The notes beneath the pieces are model-generated. The model was not told where the DNA came from and made no database searches. It worked only from the letters and a program-made list of their open reading frames with translations. A DNA stretch of 64,000 nucleotides from DASRFR01 sp035651455 (lineage in GTDB: Bacteria; Acidobacteriota; Terriglobia; Terriglobales; Acidobacteriaceae), in NCBI GenBank assembly GCA_035651455.1, contig DASRFR010000029.1, positions 526,248 to 590,247 on the forward strand. The letters are read 5' to 3'. Both the position numbers and the translations under genes were made by a program. Below, piece after piece: positions 43,604 to 51,707 of this stretch. Numbering within the stretch: the first letter of the stretch is position 1; the number at the start of each line of letters is the position of its first letter.

Positions 43604-44497
43604 ATGTCGCGTTCGTTTCCCAGTTCTTGTCGTTACGGCTCTCTATGCCTTGCTGTGGTTGCTGTTTCGTTAGCAGCCTATGCGCAGAACCCGACCGCCA
43701 ACTGCAGCTTCCAACTCTTCGACCTGAATCCTTCCAACCCCGCCAATCCGGCGATATCGGCGGTCAGCAGCGTCGACAAGCTAGGCACAACAATCGGAGA
43801 GGCAATTCCCGGGCATCAACCTCCTCCATCTTTGGAAGGCTTCATCCGTTATGCCGACGGTACGGTGAAGTATTTCTCGCCGCCTGGCGCGATCCGGACA
43901 TGGCTCAACGCGCGCAACGACCAGGGCGTGACCGTAGGTTTTTATTCGGACGCCTACAACAACTATCCGGGATTCATCCTGCGGGGCTCGACCATTCAGT
44001 TGTTGACGGCCCCGCCGAACGCGCGCCCCACCGGCATTAACAACAGCAACACCATTGCCGGCCAATACCTGGCGAGCAACGGCTTGTGGCGAGGTTTCGA
44101 GCGTTCTAGCGATGGCAGCCTGCTGGATCTTGCTTATCCCCAGGCGATAGGGACGTACCCCAATGCGATCAATGACCGCGGCGGAATAGTTGGCGAGTAC
44201 TATGACGCGCAGTACGTTGAGCACGGATTCATCTATTCCAGCGGCAAGTGGTCAACCATCAACTACAACCTGGGCGTAGGCACCGCGCTTCTCGGCATCA
44301 GCAATTCGGGCGTCGTGCTCGGCGTCAGTACATCGGGCTGGGGCGACTTCTTGTATAAGAATGGCGGTTTCGAGACGCTGCCAGCCGTACCCAATTCCAC
44401 CGGCACGACCTACAACGGATTGTCTCCCGCCGGCATATTTACCGGGACGGCCACCGACAGCGCGGGCACGCACGGGTTCCTGGCAACGTGTCAGTAG
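43604..44497 (+). CDS. secreted HAF-repeat-like protein
   Basis: A 297-residue exported protein: signal peptide (GSLCLAVVAVSLAAYAQ), then five to six related units of about 40-45 residues of the type GxxxDGTVxYFSPPG ... NARNDQGVTVGFYSD and NAINDRGGIVGEYYD, with the asparagine-containing turn (I/L)N(D/N)xGxxxG. These resemble extracellular HAF repeats, which probably form a beta-propeller-like structure. A late Cys pairs with an early one (NCSF ... ATCQ), perhaps as a disulphide. GGAG stands 11 bases before the ATG. Role unknown. Confidence 0.75.
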   Translation: MSRSFPSSCRYGSLCLAVVAVSLAAYAQNPTANCSFQLFDLNPSNPANPAISAVSSVDKLGTTIGEAIPGHQPPPSLEGFIRYADGTVKYFSPPGAIRTWLNARNDQGVTVGFYSDAYNNYPGFILRGSTIQLLTAPPNARPTGINNSNTIAGQYLASNGLWRGFERSSDGSLLDLAYPQAIGTYPNAINDRGGIVGEYYDAQYVEHGFIYSSGKWSTINYNLGVGTALLGISNSGVVLGVSTSGWGDFLYKNGGFETLPAVPNSTGTTYNGLSPAGIFTGTATDSAGTHGFLATCQ

Positions 44498-44799
44498 GGG
44501 CAACGCGCACCAGAGCTACGAAAGGCGGGATGGCCCGAGTAGTCCTGGTGCCAGGGGTGTCCCGTTGACGTAGAATCCGTCGTGAATGACTGAGAATCCT
44601 CATTTCGTGAAGTGCATTAGAGGCATGCGAAATATCGACAAGTACTGCCCGGTTTGACCGCGTTTTCTGAGCGCATTTAATATCAAGAGCAGCTATCAGC
44701 TTCAGCCATCAGCTATTAGGAACCGGTGTCCCGACGCTCCACTGGGCACTCAGTGGTAGGGCTCACGCCTGAGAACTGAAGCCTGATTGCGAGCTTTCC
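44498..44799. other. 302-base leader region of valS
   Basis: No gene is supported. It holds the AGCTATCAGC-type repeat at 44691-44718 and a small hairpin CCACTG-GGCACT-CAGTGG at 44739-44756. I looked for a T-box and found no convincing TGGNACCGCG element. No clear promoter was seen. Confidence 0.45.
44691..44718. repeat. short degenerate ATCAGCT repeat
   Basis: AGCTATCAGC, then TTCAGCC, then ATCAGCTATTAG: the unit (A)TCAGCTAT/AGCTATCAGC appears twice in 28 bases. Similar AGCTATCAGC-rich intergenic sequences are, as I recall, scattered in acidobacterial genomes. Only one copy lies in this window. Confidence 0.45.
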
Positions 44800-47571
44800 A
44801 TGCTCCATGAACTGTCCAAAGCGTACGAGCCGGGCGCCATCGAGGCGCGGTGGGCCGAGTATTGGGTGCGCGAGAACCTGTTCTCCGTGAAGACGCCCGC
44901 GCCCGGCGACACTCGCCCGGTATTCGCGCTGCTGCTGCCACCGCCCAACGTCACCGGCCGCCTGCACATGGGCCACATGCTCAACCAGACGCAGATGGAC
45001 ATCATCGTGCGCTGGCACCGCATGCGGGGCTTCGTCACGCTCTGGTTGCCGGGGACGGACCACGCCGGCATCGCCACGCAAATGATGGTGGAGCGGCAGC
45101 TCACCAAAGAAGGCAAGAACCGGCGCGAACTCGGACGCGAAGCTTTCATCGAGCGAGTGTGGGAGTGGAAGCGGCATTACGGCGGGGCGATTCTTGACCA
45201 GATGAAGCGGCTGGGCGCATCGGTGGACTGGAGCCGCGAGTACTTCACCATGGACGAGAACCTTTCGCGGGCGGTGCGGGAGGTGTTCGTTCGGCTGTAT
45301 GAAGAAGGGCTGATTTACCGCGGGAAATATATCGTCAACTGGTGTCCGCGCTGCGGGACAGCGATCTCCGATCTCGAGGTGAAGCACGAAGACATGCCCG
45401 GCAAGCTCTATGAGATCCGCTACCCGGTAATCGGGACGGATGAGTACATCACGGTCGCGACTACGCGGCCGGAGACCATGCTGGGCGACACGGCGGTGGC
45501 GGTGAACGCGGGCGACGACCGCTACAAGCACCTGCATGGGAAAAAGGTGCTGCTGCCGCTGATGAAGCGGGAGATTCCCATCATTCTTGACGACCTGGCG
45601 AACCCGGAGTTCGGCACCGGCGCGGTGAAGGTGACCCCGGCGCACGATCCCAACGACTACCAGGCGGGGCTGAGGCACCAGTTGCCGCAGATCGACATCA
45701 TGGATGAGCATGCGCGCATGAATGCGAATGCGGGACCATACGTGGGATTGGACCGCTACGTCGCGCGCGAGCACGTTGTCGAGGATCTGAAGGCGCAGGG
45801 ATTCCTGGTGGGCGTGAAGGATTACACCATCCCACTGGGCAAGTGCGACCGCTGCGGAACGACCGTAGAACCGCGGCTCTCGACGCAGTGGTTCATCAAG
45901 ATTCAGCCGCTGGCGAAAAAGGCGATTGAAGTCGTCGAGAACGGCGAAATCCGCATCACGCCTGAAAATTACAAACAGATTTACCTGAACTGGATGAACA
46001 ACATTTACGACTGGTGCATCTCTCGCCAGTTGTGGTGGGGGCACCGGATTCCGGCATGGAAGTGCGAGGGCTGCGAGGAGATGATCGTGGCGCGCGATAC
46101 GCCAAGGGAGTGTCCCAAGTGCAAGGGCGCCAAGCTCGAGCAGGATACGGACGTGCTCGACACCTGGTTCTCGTCGGGCCTGCTGCCGTTCACCACCCTG
46201 GGGTGGCCGGAGAAGACGCGCGACCTGGATGTTTTCTATCCCAATTCTTTGATGATCACGGGATTTGACATCCTTTTCTTCTGGCTGGCGCGCATGATCA
46301 TGTTCGGGTGCCACTTCATGCAGGGGCATCATCAGGATGCTGCAATCAAGCAAGCGAGCGGATGGCGCGAGCGCAACGACGATAGCGTTCCGTTCCGCGA
46401 GGTGTACATTCATGCGCTGGTGCGCGACGCTGAGCGGCAGAAAATGTCGAAGACCAAGGGCAACGTAATCGATCCGCTGGAAGTCATTGAGCGGTTCGGG
46501 ACGGATGCAACGCGGTTCACTTTAGCAGCCATGGCGGCGCCGGGCACCGACATTGCGTTCAACGAGAGCCGGACGGACGGGTACCGGAAGTTCGCCAATA
46601 AGATCTGGAATGCCGCGCGCTTTATGTTCATGAACCTTGATGCGGCCGAGGCGGCGGGAGTGCTGGCCGGCGGTTGGCGGCGGTACTCGAGCCAGCATGC
46701 CGGTCTGGGGCTGCCCGGAGTGCGGGCGGTCACGTTGGAGGATCGCTGGGTGCTCTCGCGATTCAACCGTGTGGCCAAAGCGGTGAATGAGGCACTGGCG
46801 GTTTACCGCTTCCACGAGGCCGCTAACCTCATATATGACTTCTTCTGGGGCGAGTTCTGCGACTGGTATATCGAACTGATCAAGCCGCGTTTGATGCTGG
46901 ATGGCGCGGATCGGGACGCCACCCGGGCGGCGTGTGAGAATCTGGGGACGCTATTCGATGCGGCACTGCGGCTGCTTCATCCCGTGATGCCTTTCATCAC
47001 AGAAGAGATCTGGCAGGCGATTTATGATGGCAAGCCGCCGGCGAAATCCATTGCCTTAGCCGCGTATCCGCAGGCGGATGAAGCGCAGTTTAATTTAGCG
47101 GCGGAAACGGATATGGCGATTCTCCAGGATTTGATCGTCAGCGTGCGCAATTTGCGAGCCGAGCTGAAGGTGGAGACGAAGGCGCGGGTGCCGATCCAGG
47201 TCTACCCGCACGAAAGTGCGATTCGTGAGCTCATTGAGAGAAATCGGGGCGCGGTGGAGCGGCTGGCGACCGTCGATCAGATTGACTTTGTTTCCAGCTC
47301 CATGGCGAAGCTGCCCGGGGCAAGGCATACGGCCCGCTTTGACGTGCGGGTTGTATATGAGAAGAAGATTGACGTGAGCGCAGAACGGACGCGGTTGCAG
47401 AGAGAATTGGAGCAAATCGAAAAGGAGTGGGCAAACGGACAGCGGCAATTGGGCAATGAGCAGTTCCTGGCGAAGGCTCCGGCGCACGTGGTGGAGGGCA
47501 TCAGGAAGCGGGCGGGAGAACTGCAGGTCCTGCGCGAGAAGGCGAGCGCGAAACTCGCGGAACTGCAGTAG
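44800..47571 (+). CDS. valS: valyl-tRNA synthetase
   Basis: A 923-residue class I synthetase. The HIGH-type signature is in PPPNVTGRLHMGHML (about 47-61) and the second is KMSKTKGN, with Lys548. The editing domain has TTRPETMLGDTAVAVN and the threonine-rich CP1 site; zinc-binding cysteines lie in CPRCGT, CDRCGT and CEGCEE ... CPKC. The C-terminal 60 residues are the coiled-coil arm (RTRLQRELEQIEKEW). Normal length and complete. The ATG matches the family start (LSKAYEPGAIEARW). Confidence 0.97.
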   Translation: MLHELSKAYEPGAIEARWAEYWVRENLFSVKTPAPGDTRPVFALLLPPPNVTGRLHMGHMLNQTQMDIIVRWHRMRGFVTLWLPGTDHAGIATQMMVERQLTKEGKNRRELGREAFIERVWEWKRHYGGAILDQMKRLGASVDWSREYFTMDENLSRAVREVFVRLYEEGLIYRGKYIVNWCPRCGTAISDLEVKHEDMPGKLYEIRYPVIGTDEYITVATTRPETMLGDTAVAVNAGDDRYKHLHGKKVLLPLMKREIPIILDDLANPEFGTGAVKVTPAHDPNDYQAGLRHQLPQIDIMDEHARMNANAGPYVGLDRYVAREHVVEDLKAQGFLVGVKDYTIPLGKCDRCGTTVEPRLSTQWFIKIQPLAKKAIEVVENGEIRITPENYKQIYLNWMNNIYDWCISRQLWWGHRIPAWKCEGCEEMIVARDTPRECPKCKGAKLEQDTDVLDTWFSSGLLPFTTLGWPEKTRDLDVFYPNSLMITGFDILFFWLARMIMFGCHFMQGHHQDAAIKQASGWRERNDDSVPFREVYIHALVRDAERQKMSKTKGNVIDPLEVIERFGTDATRFTLAAMAAPGTDIAFNESRTDGYRKFANKIWNAARFMFMNLDAAEAAGVLAGGWRRYSSQHAGLGLPGVRAVTLEDRWVLSRFNRVAKAVNEALAVYRFHEAANLIYDFFWGEFCDWYIELIKPRLMLDGADRDATRAACENLGTLFDAALRLLHPVMPFITEEIWQAIYDGKPPAKSIALAAYPQADEAQFNLAAETDMAILQDLIVSVRNLRAELKVETKARVPIQVYPHESAIRELIERNRGAVERLATVDQIDFVSSSMAKLPGARHTARFDVRVVYEKKIDVSAERTRLQRELEQIEKEWANGQRQLGNEQFLAKAPAHVVEGIRKRAGELQVLREKASAKLAELQ

Positions 47572-47738
47572 GTGCGCAACGGGCCAAGTGTTTAACGCCA
47601 TGTTCGAACTGCTTCGGAGCGGCCGGCTGAAGCCGTGCGTTCACGGCGTGGTGTGACACGTCAGGAGAGATCACCCGAGTAGCAACATCATTAACTAGGA
47701 GACGCCGTAAAACCGCGGCCTCCCGGTAAACTGCTCAT

Positions 47739-48617
47739 ATGGATTGGAATAGCCGGCGAATTACCGCCATCATCGAGAATGCGCTGAACGAAGACCGCGC
47801 TACGCGGGACGCGACCAGCTACGCCTGCATTGAGCCGGGCCAGCGCGCGGCGGGCACGATCGTGGCCAACAAGGACTGCATTCTCGCCGGCATTGGCTGT
47901 ATCTCACGCATACTGGACGTCTACGCCGCATTGGATGGGGCAGTAGTTTCGCACTACGAAGTCACTACGCATCCGTCGATTTTCGATGGAGTGCGCCTGC
48001 ACGCCGGGCAATCCGTGGCTGTGGTGCGTCACAACGCGCGAGTAATTCTTTCCTGCGAGCGGGTGATTTTGAATTTTCTCCAGCGCATGAGCGGGATCGC
48101 GACCGTCACCCGGCAGTTCGTGGATGCGATTGCGGGAACCAAGGCTCGGATCCTCGACACACGCAAGACATCGCCGGGACTGCGGGTCATCGATAAGTAC
48201 GCGGTGCGCTGCGGCGGCGGGCAGAACCATCGGTTGGATCTTTCCGATGGCGTGCTGATCAAGCACAACCACATTGCACTCGCCGGAGGGATCCCCGCCG
48301 CGTTGGAGCGGGCGCACCGCAACCGGCGCGGGGAACAACCGATCGAGATCGAAGTACGCACTCTGGATGAGTTGGAGCAGGCGCTGTCAAATGGGGCCGA
48401 AGCCATCCTGCTGGACCATGTCAGCGTCGACGAAGTCAAGCGCGCGGTGGAGCATTGCTCAAAACTCGACAAGCCCATTCCGCTGGAGTGCTCGGGTGGC
48501 ATCACGCTGCAGAATGTTCGCGCGTACGCCGAGACCGGCGTGCAGTTCATATCGGTGGGCGCTCTCACCCAGTCGGCGATTGCGGTCGACATGAGTTTTC
48601 GTATCGCGCCAGCGTAG
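47739..48617 (+). CDS. nadC: nicotinate-nucleotide diphosphorylase (carboxylating)
   Basis: A 292-residue quinolinate phosphoribosyltransferase, which makes nicotinate mononucleotide in NAD synthesis. Signatures: RVILNFLQRMSGIAT, the LDTRKTSPGLRVIDKYAVRCGGGQNHR substrate-binding stretch, LIKHNHI, IEIEVRTLDELEQAL and SVGALTQSA. No nadA or nadB is in the window. It is followed 16 bases later by birA and then coaX, so three cofactor genes are grouped. Confidence 0.96.
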   Translation: MDWNSRRITAIIENALNEDRATRDATSYACIEPGQRAAGTIVANKDCILAGIGCISRILDVYAALDGAVVSHYEVTTHPSIFDGVRLHAGQSVAVVRHNARVILSCERVILNFLQRMSGIATVTRQFVDAIAGTKARILDTRKTSPGLRVIDKYAVRCGGGQNHRLDLSDGVLIKHNHIALAGGIPAALERAHRNRRGEQPIEIEVRTLDELEQALSNGAEAILLDHVSVDEVKRAVEHCSKLDKPIPLECSGGITLQNVRAYAETGVQFISVGALTQSAIAVDMSFRIAPA

Positions 48618-48633
48618 CGGGTGAGCGGCTTCA

Positions 48634-49734
48634 TTGTGCCGGTCCGCGCCGAAACTGATAGCCGAAAGAAGCAAGTTCCTGCATAATTCCGCCATCAAGA
48701 ACTCACGCAAAAGTCGCGTCTCCGCAGCCTCGATCAATCCCCCTCAGAAAACCGATATCCGCCTTGGCCAGATCGTACGGCTATTGATGGATCATGCGAC
48801 CATGGTAGTCAGCGGCACGAAAATCGCGGAGGAGATTGGAACCAGCCGTTCCGAAATATGGCGATTGGTGCAACAGTTACGGCGCCTGGGCGTCCACGTG
48901 GCGGGACATCCGGCAACCGGCTACCAGTTACGAGCCGTGCCCGATCTGCTGCTGCCGGACATTCTTGCGCCGCTGGTAAAGGGCACAATTTTCAGCAAGA
49001 ACATCCATCACTATTACAAGGTTGCATCCACTAACACGGCGGCGATGGATGCTGCCGCTGCGGGGGCACCGGAGGGCACGGTTTTTCTGGCGGAAGAGCA
49101 AACCGGGGGCCGGGGCCGCGGGGCGCACAAGTGGCATTCAGCCCGATCCAGCGGGATCTACTGCTCGGTTGTTCTGCGGCCTGCGCTTCCGCCTTCGGAA
49201 GTATTACTACTTTCGCTCGCCGCGGGATTAGCCGTGCGACGAGCCGTCCGCGACATTGGCCCTGGTCTCAAGCCTGACCTGAAATGGCCTAACGATCTGT
49301 TGCTGGACGGCCGGAAATTCTGCGGCATTCTCACCGAGATGAATGCCGAAGCAACGCGCGTACGGCACCTGGTGATCGGTATTGGCATCAACGTGAACCA
49401 GGCAAGTTTTCCGAGCGACGTGCAGGATCAAGCCACATCTTTGCGAAGCCACACCGGGAGCGAATGGTCGCGGGTTGAAGTCACCGCTGCTTTGCTAAAA
49501 TCGCTGCATCAGGAATACCGCGACTTTCTCGAGAAGCCAAACGCGCGCGAGTCGATCTTGAGCCGATTCTGCGAGCACTCATCGTTCGCCCGTGGACGAT
49601 CGGTGCGCGTGGAAGAGAACGGCGAATTTGAAGGGGTCACGGAGGGGCTGGATGCGCGGGGATTTCTCAAGGTCCGTGCATCTGACGGTGTACGCACAGT
49701 ATTAAGCGGCACGGTGCGACCTCTATCTGGCTGA
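48634..49734 (+). CDS. birA: biotin--[acetyl-CoA-carboxylase] ligase with N-terminal HTH (BirA)
   Basis: A 366-residue protein. An N-terminal winged helix (about 43-95: RLGQIVRLLMDHATMVVSGTKIAEEIGTSRSEIWRLVQQLRRLG) suggests it also represses the biotin operon. The ligase domain has FLAEEQTGGRGRGAHKWHS, with the GRGR biotinyl-AMP loop, then LKWPNDLLLDGRKFCGILTEM and IGIGINVNQ. The C-terminal SH3-like domain is present. The only start giving the whole HTH is a TTG at 48634; 40 residues before the HTH look unstructured, so the true start may differ. Confidence 0.92.
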   Translation: MCRSAPKLIAERSKFLHNSAIKNSRKSRVSAASINPPQKTDIRLGQIVRLLMDHATMVVSGTKIAEEIGTSRSEIWRLVQQLRRLGVHVAGHPATGYQLRAVPDLLLPDILAPLVKGTIFSKNIHHYYKVASTNTAAMDAAAAGAPEGTVFLAEEQTGGRGRGAHKWHSARSSGIYCSVVLRPALPPSEVLLLSLAAGLAVRRAVRDIGPGLKPDLKWPNDLLLDGRKFCGILTEMNAEATRVRHLVIGIGINVNQASFPSDVQDQATSLRSHTGSEWSRVEVTAALLKSLHQEYRDFLEKPNARESILSRFCEHSSFARGRSVRVEENGEFEGVTEGLDARGFLKVRASDGVRTVLSGTVRPLSG

Positions 49735-49788
49735 AATCACTGGGGGCCCTGAAACACGGCTAACGAGCAGTTCGAATAAACGATCATC

Positions 49789-50814
49789 ATGCTCCTGGTA
49801 TTGGATGTCGGCAACACCAACACGGTGCTCGGCGTTTTCGCCCGGGTAGCCCACGTCACTCCCGCGGAAGATACCGCCGAGGACAGCGGGCGTTACGAGC
49901 GACTGGTTGCGCAGTGGCGGGTCGCGACCATTCATACACAGACTGTGGATGAGTATGGCGTGCTATTCCGAAACCTTTTCGCCATGGACAACCTGCAGGT
50001 ATCCGGCATTCGGGGCATCGTCATTTCTTCCGTGGTGCCCCCGGTGGACTCGACTCTGCGCCAGGTGTGCGAACGATATTTTCACACCAGGCCTCTTTTT
50101 ATCGAGCCGGGCGTAAAGACAGGCATGCCGGTGCAGTACGACAATCCTGCCGAAGTAGGCGCCGATCGCGTCGTGAACTCCGTGGCGGCATTCGAAAAAT
50201 ACGGGGGGCCATGTATCTCAGTAGACTTCGGCACGGCCACAACGTTTGATTGCGTTTCTGCCAAGGGAGAGTACATCGGCGGAGTGATCTCGCCCGGAAT
50301 TGGCATTTCAGCGGAGGCATTGTTTGGTAAAACGGCGCGTCTGCAGCGAGTAGATATCCGCAAGCCGAGCAAAGTGATTGGCACGAACACGGTTGCTAGC
50401 ATGCAGTCCGGCCTCTATTACGGATACCTGGGACTGGTGGATGGCATTCTCGATCTGCTGCTTAAGGAGATGGGGGGCAGCACGAAGATAGTGGCCACGG
50501 GAGGCCTGGCTAGTTTGTTCGGCGAGGGTTCGAAGTACATCAAGACCGTGGACGATACCCTCACGCTCGAGGGTCTGCGGATTATCTGGCAACGCAATAA
50601 CGCGGGTGTCAGAAACCAAGAGCCGACGCCCCGGGGTCAGCAGGGATTATCCGCCGCAGGGCCAGACCACGCCGCCGCCAAGCCCAAGGCAAGCAGCGCG
50701 AACCAACTCGAAAACTCCAGCAAAGCGACTGGTTCTGCGAAGACCTCGTCAGCCAATGCTTCACGGAATTCCGCTTCGGCCTCTACTACGAGCGGCAAGC
50801 CTCGATCCCGCTGA
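49789..50814 (+). CDS. coaX: type III pantothenate kinase with C-terminal extension
   Basis: The kinase of the first step of CoA synthesis. Residues 1-265 are complete: DVGNTNTVLGVF (phosphate binding), ISSVVPPVD, EVGADRVVNSVAAFEKYGGPCISVDFGTATTFDCV and IVATGGLASLFGEGSKYI. Family members usually stop near here (about 255-270 residues); this one continues 70 residues in a Ser/Ala/Asn/Lys-rich tail (SANASRNSASASTTSGKPRSR) that overlaps the next gene in another frame. No ribosome site is evident before the ATG. Confidence 0.93.
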   Translation: MLLVLDVGNTNTVLGVFARVAHVTPAEDTAEDSGRYERLVAQWRVATIHTQTVDEYGVLFRNLFAMDNLQVSGIRGIVISSVVPPVDSTLRQVCERYFHTRPLFIEPGVKTGMPVQYDNPAEVGADRVVNSVAAFEKYGGPCISVDFGTATTFDCVSAKGEYIGGVISPGIGISAEALFGKTARLQRVDIRKPSKVIGTNTVASMQSGLYYGYLGLVDGILDLLLKEMGGSTKIVATGGLASLFGEGSKYIKTVDDTLTLEGLRIIWQRNNAGVRNQEPTPRGQQGLSAAGPDHAAAKPKASSANQLENSSKATGSAKTSSANASRNSASASTTSGKPRSR

Positions 50815-51604
50815 GCGAGCCGTGGAAAACTACTTCAACTATTTCACGGAAATTGAAGAACACTTCCAGAAGCGCCGGGGGGGCGGCCTGCTTCTTTCCA
50901 CGCTTGACTGGGCATTGATCGAGAGCTGGAAAGATGCGGGCATTCCGCTGGAAGCGGTGTTGCGCGGCATTGATGCGGCGTTCGATCGTTATGAGCAGCG
51001 GCCCTCGAAAAGCAAAAAAGTAAACAGCCTGGCTTACTGTGCGCAGGAAGTGCTCACCGCCGCAGAGGATATGAAGGAAGCGGCGGTCGGGGCGCATAGC
51101 GAAATCGGCAGCAATGCAACGGCGCGGGCTGCACATGGTTTTGACCCAGCCAGCATCGCTGCATTTTTACGAAGGAGTGCCGATGTCCTGGAACAAGCGA
51201 CATTCCCGCAAGCTATTGGCGTCCTCGCCAAACCGGTGGCATGCGAAGCGGTCCGCACCTTACGGGAACTGGCGGAGCAGATGAATGGGAGCCGTAACTC
51301 ATCTTCCGCCCCGGAAACAGCATTGATGGCGCCGGCAAGCCCTGCCAGCGAGAAGAAATCCCCCGTTCGATTAGAGGACCTGGAGCGAAGATTGACCGTG
51401 ATTGAAGAAAAGTTATTTGCGGCGTTGCTGGCGGTCACTCCCGACGAACAGATCGTCAGAGTCCGCGCTGAAGCGGATCGCGATCTCGCGCCCTACCGCA
51501 GCAAGATGCCCGGGAGCCAGATTGAGCAATTGCAAAAACAGTACGTGCACAAGCGCGTCCTCGAGCGTTATGGACTGCCGCGATTGAGCCTGTTCTACAT
51601 GTAA
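50756..51604 (+). CDS. conserved-looking protein of unknown family, overlapping coaX
   Basis: 282 residues from the ATG at 50756; an in-frame GTG at 50606 would add 50 Pro/Arg-rich residues and deepen the overlap with coaX to 209 bases. The N-terminal domain is aromatic and charged (ENYFNYFTEIEEHFQKRRGGGLLLSTLDWALIESWKDAGIPLEAVLRGIDAAFDRYE). An Ala-rich helical middle follows, then a last coiled-coil-like segment (DLERRLTVIEEKLFAALL) ending QLQKQYVHKRVLERYGLPRLSLFYM. I do not recognise a named family. The codon use and ordered ends argue for a real gene. No signal or membrane segment. Confidence 0.75.
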   Translation: MLHGIPLRPLLRAASLDPAERAVENYFNYFTEIEEHFQKRRGGGLLLSTLDWALIESWKDAGIPLEAVLRGIDAAFDRYEQRPSKSKKVNSLAYCAQEVLTAAEDMKEAAVGAHSEIGSNATARAAHGFDPASIAAFLRRSADVLEQATFPQAIGVLAKPVACEAVRTLRELAEQMNGSRNSSSAPETALMAPASPASEKKSPVRLEDLERRLTVIEEKLFAALLAVTPDEQIVRVRAEADRDLAPYRSKMPGSQIEQLQKQYVHKRVLERYGLPRLSLFYM

Positions 51605-51707
51605 TTTTCCCGTTTCCCGCGTTCTCCACTGCGCTGTGTGGAAGCCCTTCAGGCCGTTCGATACAATGCGAAACATCAAGTCGACACTTGAGTAATCTCG
51701 AGGGGCG

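Noticed and set aside
44720..44760. Possible T-box in the valS leader
   Set aside because: AGGAACCGG only loosely resembles the T-box bulge sequence and the needed specifier stem and antiterminator are not seen.
44716..46413. 565-codon minus-strand ORF antisense to valS
   Set aside because: It is the shadow frame of a GC-rich synthetase gene; valS carries all catalytic motifs in the plus frame.
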